From NCBI RefSeq assembly GCF_038002345.1, contig NZ_JBBOCJ010000001.1:7378001-7442000 (forward strand): 64,000 nucleotides of DNA. The letters run 5' to 3'. The position numbers and the translations under genes are program-made. Numbering within the stretch: position 1 is the first letter of the stretch; each line of letters starts with the position of its first letter. Below the pieces are notes generated by a model that was not told the origin of the DNA, did not search any database, and was given only the letters and a program-made list of their open reading frames with translations. This DNA is from Paenibacillus sp. FSL M7-0420. Lineage in GTDB: Bacteria > Bacillota > Bacilli > Paenibacillales > Paenibacillaceae. Shown piece after piece: positions 57,587 through 64,000 of this stretch.

Positions 57587-58525
57587 ATGGCTAAGAAGGT
57601 AAAAGTATCGGAATTGGTGCAGCATTTTCAATTAGAGGTAGTATCCGGACATGAAGGTCTGAAGAGACCGATCACAGTGGATGATTTGAACCGTCCCGGG
57701 CTGGAAATGGCCGGTTATTTCGAATATTATCCGGAAGAACGTGTGCAGCTATTAGGCAAAACAGAGCTGGCTTTCTTCTCTATGCTCTCAGAGGAAGAAC
57801 GGAAAAGCCGGGTACGCGGAATCTGTAACGACAATACCCCTTGTATTGTCATTACTCGTGCGCTGGATGTACCCCAGGAGCTTGTAGACATCAGCAACGA
57901 GAAGGGACTTCCCGTGCTTCGCAGCTCGATGGCGACCACGATTTTCTCAAGCAGACTGACCAGCTTCCTTGAGGGCAGACTGGCACCGACAGCAACAATT
58001 CACGGTGTTCTCTGTGATGTATATGGGGTAGGGATGCTGATTACAGGCACCAGCGGCATTGGTAAAAGTGAAACGGCACTGGAACTCGTTAAACGCGGTC
58101 ATCGCCTGATTGCCGATGATGCGGTGGAGATCCGTCAGACCTCGGATAATCAGCTTCATGGTACCGCACCGGAATTAATCCGTCACCTGCTGGAGATCCG
58201 CGGTGTCGGGATTATTAATGTTATGACGCTCTTTGGGGCAGGTGCTATCCGTAATCACAAGCGGATTACCCTGGTCGTCAGACTGGAAGCCTGGCAGCAG
58301 GACAAGCAGTATGACCGTCTGGGACTGGATGAGGAGACGACACGGATTATTGATACCGATGTGCCGCTGGTTACCATCCCTGTCCGTCCGGGACGTAACC
58401 TCGCTGTCATTATCGAGGTGGCTGCGATGAATTACCGGCTCAAGCAAATGGGCTTCAATGCCGCGCTGCAATTTACGAATAAACTTACCGCCACCATCTC
58501 AGAAGATATGGATGATCTCGATTAG
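57587..58525 (+). CDS. hprK: HPr kinase/phosphorylase
   Basis: A 312-residue protein from the ATG at 57587 (AAAGGACGGAC upstream). The N-terminal domain (1-130) is followed by the P-loop [14 protein letters not shown] and the HprK/P signature [11 protein letters not shown]. It phosphorylates HPr at Ser46, which with CcpA represses genes for less preferred carbon sources. It starts the hprK-lgt-ppaX operon. Confidence 0.97.
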   Translation: MAKKVKVSELVQHFQLEVVSGHEGLKRPITVDDLNRPGLEMAGYFEYYPEERVQLLGKTELAFFSMLSEEERKSRVRGICNDNTPCIVITRALDVPQELVDISNEKGLPVLRSSMATTIFSSRLTSFLEGRLAPTATIHGVLCDVYGVGMLITGTSGIGKSETALELVKRGHRLIADDAVEIRQTSDNQLHGTAPELIRHLLEIRGVGIINVMTLFGAGAIRNHKRITLVVRLEAWQQDKQYDRLGLDEETTRIIDTDVPLVTIPVRPGRNLAVIIEVAAMNYRLKQMGFNAALQFTNKLTATISEDMDDLD

Positions 58526-58537
58526 GAGTGTGAGAGC

Positions 58538-59560
58538 ATGTTTTATTCACTAGCGATTGACCCGATTGTCTTCTCGATTGGATCACTGCCGGTGCACTGG
58601 TATGGCCTGATTCTGGGTCTTGGTGCGCTTATCGGGCTATTCCTATGTATTCAAGAAGGCAAACGCTTCAACATTCCTCAGGAGTTCTTCATGGATATGT
58701 TGCTGTTGGGCTTGCCATCGGCTATTATTGGCGCGCGGCTATACTTCGTAGCCTTCAAGTGGGAAGACTATAAGGATAACCTGCTCGATATCTTCAAGGT
58801 CTGGAATGGCGGTATTGCGATTTATGGCGCCCTGATCGGCGCGATTATCTGCGGGATTATTTATTTCCGCTATAAAGGCTATCCGTTCTGGCGCATCGTG
58901 GATATCTGTGCTCCCGGACTGCTTGCCGGCCAGATGATCGGCCGTTGGGGTAATTTCATCAACCAGGAAGCCTATGGCGGCGTGGTAGAGGAATCGTTCC
59001 TGCGGGATAAGCTGCATTTGCCGGATTTTATCGTTAATCAAATGTACATAGGGGATGCTTTTCACCATCCGACCTTCCTGTACGAATCACTCTGGAGTCT
59101 GCTGGGCATTCTGCTCCTCATGGTGTTGCGCCGCCAGAAGTTCGTACGTGCCGGAGAAATCTTCATGTCCTACTTCATCTGGTACTCCATCGGCCGCTTC
59201 TTCATTGAAGCTCTGCGTACGGACAGTCTTGCCTTTGACGGCAGCAGCGGTGTGGCAGCCTTCATTAACGGGCTGTGGAGTCCAATGAAGTGGATGGGCT
59301 TCGAGCAGGGCTATCTTGACCCGGCTTACGGGAATATCCGTATCTCTCAGCTGCTCGCACTGCTCATTATTGTTGCCGCTATTGTACTGATTATTGTACG
59401 GCGGGTTAGCGGACAGCCGAAGGCACATTACCTGGACCCGATCATCAGCACCAAACCGGCAGCGGCGGATGCTGTAGTTCCAGAGAGTGCCGCTAATACG
59501 CCACAGAAGCCTGTTCAGCCGGTGGAAGATCCCTCTGAAGATAAGGAAACAAAGGAGTAA
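58538..59560 (+). CDS. lgt: Prolipoprotein diacylglyceryl transferase
   Basis: A 340-residue multi-pass membrane enzyme. The Lgt signature GRWGNFINQEAYGG lies at about 145-158, with the His of VHWYGLILG (about 21) near the first TM. It transfers diacylglycerol to the Cys of lipoprotein signal peptides, including those of the lipoproteins encoded here. About 50 residues of Pro/Ala/Glu-rich tail follow the usual end, longer than the B. subtilis protein. Confidence 0.96.
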   Translation: MFYSLAIDPIVFSIGSLPVHWYGLILGLGALIGLFLCIQEGKRFNIPQEFFMDMLLLGLPSAIIGARLYFVAFKWEDYKDNLLDIFKVWNGGIAIYGALIGAIICGIIYFRYKGYPFWRIVDICAPGLLAGQMIGRWGNFINQEAYGGVVEESFLRDKLHLPDFIVNQMYIGDAFHHPTFLYESLWSLLGILLLMVLRRQKFVRAGEIFMSYFIWYSIGRFFIEALRTDSLAFDGSSGVAAFINGLWSPMKWMGFEQGYLDPAYGNIRISQLLALLIIVAAIVLIIVRRVSGQPKAHYLDPIISTKPAAADAVVPESAANTPQKPVQPVEDPSEDKETKE

Positions 59561-59568
59561 TACAATCA

Positions 59569-60228
59569 ATGATAGAATGCGTGTTATTTGATCTGGACGG
59601 AACGATTGTGAATACAAATGAGCTGATCATTAATTCGTTCATGCATGCGCTGAAGGAGAATAATCTGCCGGCTCTGACCCGGGAACAGATCATTCCCCTG
59701 ATGGGAACTACACTTCAGCAGCAGCTAGGCGCATTCTCCGGCCTGGAGCCGAAGGATATAGGGGTGCTGGAACGGTCCTACCGTTCGTACAACAATGCGC
59801 ATCACGATGAGCTGGTCCGCGCTTTTCCCCATGTGAATGAGACGATGGAGGAGCTGCAGCGCCGGGGAATCAAGCTTGGGGTGGTGACCACGAAGATCCG
59901 GCCAACCACGCTCAAGGCACTGGAGATGTTCGATCTGCTGAAATATATGGAGACGATTGTTACGGTGAATGATGTGACTCATCCGAAGCCGCATCCGGAG
60001 CCGGTGCTCACGGCTGTTGCCAATCTGGGTGTTGATCCAGCCAAGACACTGATGGTTGGCGACAGTGCTGTCGATATTCAGTCTGCGAAGGCAGCAGGGG
60101 TTCGTGTAGCAGGGGTGGCCTGGTCGCTTAAGGGTGAGGCTGTGCTGCGCACCTATGAACCGGATTACATCATCCAGGAGATGAAGGATTTGTACTCTAT
60201 TGTGGAGCAGGAGACTATGCAGCCGTGA
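59569..60228 (+). CDS. ppaX: HAD pyrophosphatase PpaX
   Basis: A 219-residue HAD-family hydrolase: nucleophile Asp in FDLDGTIVNT, the Thr/Ser motif VVTTK, Lys in HPKPHPEP and the final Asp pair VGDSAVDI. PpaX hydrolyses the pyrophosphate made when HprK/P dephosphorylates HPr. Eight bases separate it from lgt. The hprK-lgt-ppaX order is that of B. subtilis. Confidence 0.93.
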   Translation: MIECVLFDLDGTIVNTNELIINSFMHALKENNLPALTREQIIPLMGTTLQQQLGAFSGLEPKDIGVLERSYRSYNNAHHDELVRAFPHVNETMEELQRRGIKLGVVTTKIRPTTLKALEMFDLLKYMETIVTVNDVTHPKPHPEPVLTAVANLGVDPAKTLMVGDSAVDIQSAKAAGVRVAGVAWSLKGEAVLRTYEPDYIIQEMKDLYSIVEQETMQP

Positions 60229-60716
60229 GAAAGATAACCCGTTATCCCGTGGAGGGGCATAATTCGCTCTGGCATATATACCGCACGGTCAGCCCGTGGA
60301 AAGGTGTGCGCAATTTTATTTTTATCCAGATTGCCCGCTATTGCCCGATTCTGCCGCTCAAGAACTGGATTTACCGCCGGGTGCTCGGGATGAAGGTAGG
60401 CAAGCATACTGCGTTTGGACTTATGGCGATGGTGGATGTTTTTTTTCCGGAGAAGATCTCTATTGGGGAGAACACGGTTATCGGCTATAACACTACGATC
60501 CTGGCTCATGAGTATCTCATCAAGGAGTACCGGCTGGGTGAGGTTGTGATCGGCGAGAATGTAATGATTGGGGCTAACACGACTATTCTCCCTGGGGTTA
60601 CGATTGGGGATGGGGCTACGGTTGCGGCGGGATCGGTGGTTCACAAAGATGTTGCTGCCGGTTCGTTCGTCGGGGGGAATCCGCTCCGTGAGCTGCGTAA
60701 ACAGGAGGAATCATAA
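60225..60716 (+). CDS. yvoF: LbH-family acyltransferase (YvoF-like)
   Basis: A 163-residue protein with a GTG start overlapping the ppaX stop. It has repeated hexapeptide units of left-handed beta-helix acyltransferases (IGENVMIGANTTILPGVTIG, DGATVAAGSVV). In B. subtilis YvoF sits in the same hprK-lgt-ppaX-yvoF operon. The acyl acceptor is unknown. Confidence 0.88.
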   Translation: MRKITRYPVEGHNSLWHIYRTVSPWKGVRNFIFIQIARYCPILPLKNWIYRRVLGMKVGKHTAFGLMAMVDVFFPEKISIGENTVIGYNTTILAHEYLIKEYRLGEVVIGENVMIGANTTILPGVTIGDGATVAAGSVVHKDVAAGSFVGGNPLRELRKQEES

Positions 60717-61873
60717 TGGCTCAAAAGGAAAGAATACCACAGCTTGATATTTTTCGGGCAATCGCTATTTTTGCGGTGATCGCCATTCATGCCACTTCAC
60801 GCACGTTGGCTGAGACACTGGGCACGTCCATGTTCCCTCCGTTTCTGTTTATTAACAAGTTCAGCCAGTTTGCGGTGCCTTCCTTTATATTCTTAAGCGG
60901 GTTCGTCCTGTTCTACAATTATATTGACCGTCCGCTGGGCGGGAAGGTACTGGCCAAATTCTACAGCCGCAGGCTGATCTATATTATTGTGCCTTATCTT
61001 GTGTTTACGGTGCTGTATTTTGGACTGAAAATGACGGCCGGTCATACCTGGGGGATGCCTCTTCAGGAGATGGGCGGGAAGTTCTTCAAGTATCTATGGA
61101 CGGGTACGGCGTATACACATCTCTACTATATCATCATCATTATCCAGTTCTATCTGCTGTTCCCGTTGATACTCTGGTGTCTGCAAAAAGTCCGGCATCT
61201 CGCGGCATGGGCACCGGTGATCGGGCTTGCTCTACAGTGGGGCTTCGTGCTGCTTAACAAATATATGGTGAACCACGGGTACTGGAAGCTGTCCAAGGGT
61301 AGTCTGGCCATTACGTATTTCTCGTATTTCCTGCTAGGTGCGGCAATTGCCATCTACTACAGCTCGTTGAAAAAGTGGCTCGTTCCCTCCCGCGAAGGCT
61401 GGCGCTCCGGTAAAGGTATGAGTTGGGTAGTACTATGGCTCTTATGGGCCGCCGCCGGGATTGGGCACGTGGTATTGTGGTACAACAACTATACGAAGAA
61501 AACAGTGATCAACAGTCTGTGGTATGAAGGCTTCTCGAACCTGCATGCCTTGCTCTCTTGTCTGGTACTGTTCCAGCTGTCCTTCCTGCTGTACGGGGCA
61601 GGACGAAGCGTGCTGAGCAGACTGCTGCTCTCGGCCGGGGCATGCTCCTTCGGTATCTATCTGCTCCATCCGCTGCTGCTGTTCATGTACCGGAAGCTGC
61701 CGTTCCACGGCGGATCGCTGGCCTATACGGCAGCAATAGCGGGCGGCTGGCTGGTGGCCCTCCTGGGCTCCTGGCTGGTGGTTGCGCTTGCCTTCCGTTA
61801 TGTGAAGCCAGCCTGGATGGTGTTCGGCTCTGCACCGCAGAAGCCGGCAGCAGCGCCAAAGGCGACAGTGTAG
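60716..61873 (+). CDS. Membrane acyltransferase (acyltransferase 3 family)
   Basis: A 385-residue protein with about ten TM segments. It begins with the acyltransferase-3 pattern RIPQLDIFRAIAIFAVIAIH and FFLFINKFSQFAVPSFIFLS. The start overlaps the yvoF stop (TAATG). Such proteins O-acetylate wall or cell-surface polymers; the substrate is unknown. A strong bidirectional terminator follows. Confidence 0.85.
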   Translation: MAQKERIPQLDIFRAIAIFAVIAIHATSRTLAETLGTSMFPPFLFINKFSQFAVPSFIFLSGFVLFYNYIDRPLGGKVLAKFYSRRLIYIIVPYLVFTVLYFGLKMTAGHTWGMPLQEMGGKFFKYLWTGTAYTHLYYIIIIIQFYLLFPLILWCLQKVRHLAAWAPVIGLALQWGFVLLNKYMVNHGYWKLSKGSLAITYFSYFLLGAAIAIYYSSLKKWLVPSREGWRSGKGMSWVVLWLLWAAAGIGHVVLWYNNYTKKTVINSLWYEGFSNLHALLSCLVLFQLSFLLYGAGRSVLSRLLLSAGACSFGIYLLHPLLLFMYRKLPFHGGSLAYTAAIAGGWLVALLGSWLVVALAFRYVKPAWMVFGSAPQKPAAAPKATV

Positions 61874-61897
61874 ACTTAGGCTAAGTATAATATATTG

Positions 61898-61937
61898 AAA
61901 GCGCCGGCTGGCCGCATCTGCGGCTGTCCGGCGCTTT
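61898..61937. terminator. Bidirectional terminator
   Basis: AAAGCGCCGG pairs with CCGGCGCTTT with an inner stem (CCGC/GCGG) in the loop. It separates the acyltransferase gene from gntK. Confidence 0.85.
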
Positions 61938-61966
61938 GCTGTAAGCAGGCGGTTCTGGAAAGCACG

Positions 61967-63520
61967 TTAGCCGGGCTGTTCCCCCGCCTGCTCGCGCTGG
62001 AAGTCGGCGATAGCCTGATATTGATCCTCCAGACTGCGGGATACCGAGATGAAGATGGGCAGCAGCTGTTTGTAGGCTTTGGCGTGGGCAGTAACCGGCT
62101 CATGCCGGTGAGTGGAGCCAATCATGCTGAAGACAGCATCCAAGGAATCGATCCGGCGGATGGCGTATAATCCCAGTACGACTGCGCCGAGGCAAGAGCT
62201 CTCGAAGCTCTCAGGGACGACTACCTCCTGATCGAAAATATCCGCCATCATCTGCCGCCATAGCTCCGAGCGGGCGAAGCCGCCGGTAGCCAGGATTCTA
62301 ACGGGCTCGCCGATACATTCCTCCATGGCCAGCAATACGGTATACATATTGAAGATGACACCTTCCAGCACCGCACGGATCATATGCTCCTTACGGTGAT
62401 TCATGCTTAACCCGAAGAAGGAGCCGCGGGCATCGGGATTCCACAGCGGTGCACGTTCTCCGGTCAGATACGGATGGAAGAGCAGTCCGTTACTGCCGGG
62501 CGGCACCTGCTCGGCGATCCGGGTTAATACTTCGTAGGGATCAATGCCCAGGCGCTTCGCGGTCTCCACTTCAGATGCGGCGAACTCATCACGCACCCAG
62601 CGGAAGAGCATCCCGCCATTATTCACGGGGCCGCCAATCACCCAATGCTTGTCTGTCAGGGCGTAGCAGAAGATCCGTCCTTTGGGATCGGTAAGCGGAT
62701 GGTCAACTACAGTACGTATTGCACCGCTTGTGCCTATCGTTGCAGCGATTACCCCCGGCTCCATGGCCCCTACGCCCAGATTGGACAGAACGCCGTCACT
62801 GGCACCCACTACAAACGGAGTGTCTGTGAGCAGACCGAGCTTTCCGGTAAGCTCCGGAAGCAGTCCCTGCAGGATATGGGTGGTGGGGACCAGACGGGAT
62901 AGCCGCTCTGGAGTAACACCGGCAATCTGGAGCGCCTCCTCGTCCCAGTCGAGCTTCTCCAGATTGAACATGCCGGTGGCAGAGGCGATGGAATGGTCAA
63001 TCACATATTCTCCGAACAACCGGAAGAAGATATATTCTTTGATGGAGATGAATTTGTAGGTCTGCCGGAACAGCTCGGGCTGCTCTTCGCCCAGCCACAT
63101 CAGCTTGGTGATTGGAGACATAGGGTGTATAGGCGTTCCTGTCCGCAGATACAGCTCATGTCCATTCAATTCATCCTTCAACCGCCGGGCATAGCGGCTG
63201 CTCCGGTTATCAGCCCAGGTGATACAGGCGGTGAGCGGCTTACCCGCAGGGTCTACAGCGATGACGCTATGCATAGCGGAGCTGAAGGAGACCAGCAGAA
63301 TGGATTCAGGGGTTGCAAGGCTCTCCTGCATGACCGATGCTATGGTATGAATTACGGCTTCCAGAATCTGCTCCGGGTCCTGTTCTGCGACAGAGGGGGA
63401 GGGCTGATGCAGCGGATAGCCCTGATTGCTCTGAGCGACAATTGTTCCGTTCTCCTCAAAGAGGACAGCCTTCGTGCTGGTGGTTCCAATATCAACGCCA
63501 ATCATATAGGATGTACTCAA
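61967..63520 (-). CDS. gntK: Gluconate kinase, FGGY family
   Basis: A 517-residue kinase from a TTG start after AAGGACTGACGGC. It begins MSTSYMIGVDIGTTSTKAVL, the FGGY ATPase pattern. Segments ITWADNRSSRYARRL, YVIDHSIASATGMFNLEKLD, GASDGVLSNLG and IGTSGAIRT follow B. subtilis GntK almost residue by residue. It phosphorylates gluconate to 6-phosphogluconate. No gntR or gntP is adjacent. Confidence 0.92.
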   Translation of the reverse strand: MSTSYMIGVDIGTTSTKAVLFEENGTIVAQSNQGYPLHQPSPSVAEQDPEQILEAVIHTIASVMQESLATPESILLVSFSSAMHSVIAVDPAGKPLTACITWADNRSSRYARRLKDELNGHELYLRTGTPIHPMSPITKLMWLGEEQPELFRQTYKFISIKEYIFFRLFGEYVIDHSIASATGMFNLEKLDWDEEALQIAGVTPERLSRLVPTTHILQGLLPELTGKLGLLTDTPFVVGASDGVLSNLGVGAMEPGVIAATIGTSGAIRTVVDHPLTDPKGRIFCYALTDKHWVIGGPVNNGGMLFRWVRDEFAASEVETAKRLGIDPYEVLTRIAEQVPPGSNGLLFHPYLTGERAPLWNPDARGSFFGLSMNHRKEHMIRAVLEGVIFNMYTVLLAMEECIGEPVRILATGGFARSELWRQMMADIFDQEVVVPESFESSCLGAVVLGLYAIRRIDSLDAVFSMIGSTHRHEPVTAHAKAYKQLLPIFISVSRSLEDQYQAIADFQREQAGEQPG

Positions 63521-63655
63521 GCCGTCAGTCCTTCTTTCTGCTTCTGAATTAGATACCGGGAATACTTAATGGAGGAAATAAAGTACAATCATATTAACTT
63601 ATTATATTCGCCGCTTATCCCGGTGGCAAAAGGAACTCTGTAATTCAAGCGAATT

Positions 63656-63685
63656 GTTGACGCAAAAGGATGGTCCGTGATACGA
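63656..63685 (+). promoter_or_regulatory. Candidate promoter of hisZ
   Basis: TTGACG at 63656-63661 and TACGAT at 63680-63685 with an 18-base spacer, about 80 bases upstream of the hisZ start. Confidence 0.55.
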
Positions 63686-63768
63686 TATTGCCACTACTTT
63701 ACTTTGCTACCACTTTACCATGATAAAGCATTTGATGATACCCTTTAACATATCCGATGAGGTGAACA

Positions 63769-64000
63769 ATGAAGATGGCCAAACCAAAGGGATTTGAAAA
63801 GCCTGCCGGCGTAAGAGATTATCTCCCGCGTGCGGTAACGAAGCTGCGCAAGATCGAGAAGGATGTACTTCACTGTATGAGCCGCTGGGGCTACCGGCAG
63901 ATGATTACGCCTACTCTTGAATATTACGATACGGTCGGTGTAGCCAGCTCTACATCGGATCAGAAGCTGTATAAATTGCTGAACAACCGTGGGCAGGCGC
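63769..64000 (+). CDS. hisZ: ATP phosphoribosyltransferase regulatory subunit HisZ, 3' end outside window
   Basis: The start is ATG 63769 (GATGAGGTGAACA upstream) or ATG 63775. The visible N-terminus KPKGFEKPAGVRDYLPRAVT and SRWGYRQMITPTLEYYDTVG is the HisZ/HisS-like fold start. HisZ activates the short form HisG. The gene is cut by the right edge of the window. Confidence 0.9.
   Translation, partial: MKMAKPKGFEKPAGVRDYLPRAVTKLRKIEKDVLHCMSRWGYRQMITPTLEYYDTVGVASSTSDQKLYKLLNNRGQA

Noticed and set aside
63541..63768. T-box leader before hisZ
   Set aside because: No AGGGTGG-type T-box core or antiterminator stem is visible in the region.

Overview
The window looks like part of a Paenibacillus (or close relative) chromosome. 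The evidence is B. subtilis-like gene order around sporulation, motility and translation genes (argS, rpoE, pyrG, spo0F, fba, murA, rho, rpmE; dnaX, ebfC, recR, yaaL-like, bofA, rrn; hprK, lgt, ppaX, yvoF-like, hisZ), a large Bacillus-type SRP RNA, two c-di-AMP riboswitches, an SspP-like spore protein, and moderately high GC from about 9.4 kb rightwards.

Layout. (1) Bases 1-9440 are AT-rich and accessory. They read as the right end of an integrated element that stops at a 3' fragment of a tRNA-Ser(UGA) gene (9375-9440). The element carries a YvrJ-like small membrane protein and a double-psi-barrel protein whose genes are each preceded by the same 18-bp palindrome, a sigma-70 region 4 protein, a secreted matrixin protease, a serine resolvase with a candidate res site, a lipoprotein, a 5'-truncated winged-helix protein, structured noncoding DNA and a five-unit 15-bp tandem repeat. 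Its last genes are the wreck of an ABC-three-component (ABC-3C) defence operon: an intact nuclease-like gene, 16 codons of the middle component, and the DUF2326 end of the ATPase. (2) Bases 9441-31500 are core or lineage genes: SspP-like protein, lipoprotein, tadA, a cluster of DnaA boxes, a PAS sensor kinase overlapping an rluF-type gene, motAB, two riboswitch-controlled NlpC/P60 hydrolases, a membrane M1 peptidase, ywhD, an AbrB-like fusion regulator, a 3-methyladenine glycosylase, a class A PBP, a nitrilase and GNAT genes. (3) Bases 31600-44335 hold ywiB, argS, a subtilisin-like protease, rpoE, pyrG, spo0F, fba, murA, rho, an unassigned radical SAM gene and rpmE. (4) Bases 44377-48396 hold the SRP RNA, dnaX, ebfC, recR, a YaaL-like gene and bofA. 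(5) Bases 48400-54922 are an rRNA operon in the unusual order 16S-5S-tRNA-Ile-tRNA-Ala-23S, then eight tRNAs and a tRNA-Asp remnant. (6) Bases 55026-64000 hold a PucR-like regulator, an MsmX-type sugar ABC ATPase, hprK-lgt-ppaX-acyltransferase genes, a gluconate kinase on the opposite strand, and the start of hisZ.

The core genes support replication and repair (dnaX, recR, ebfC), carbon regulation (hprK, msmX, gntK, fba), wall building and remodelling (PBP, murA, NlpC/P60) and sporulation (spo0F, bofA, the kinase, sspP). The most unusual parts are the decayed defence operon at the tRNA-Ser junction, the shared palindrome inside the island, the 5S position in the rRNA operon, the DnaA-box cluster, and a structured repeat found at 9558 and 39806.
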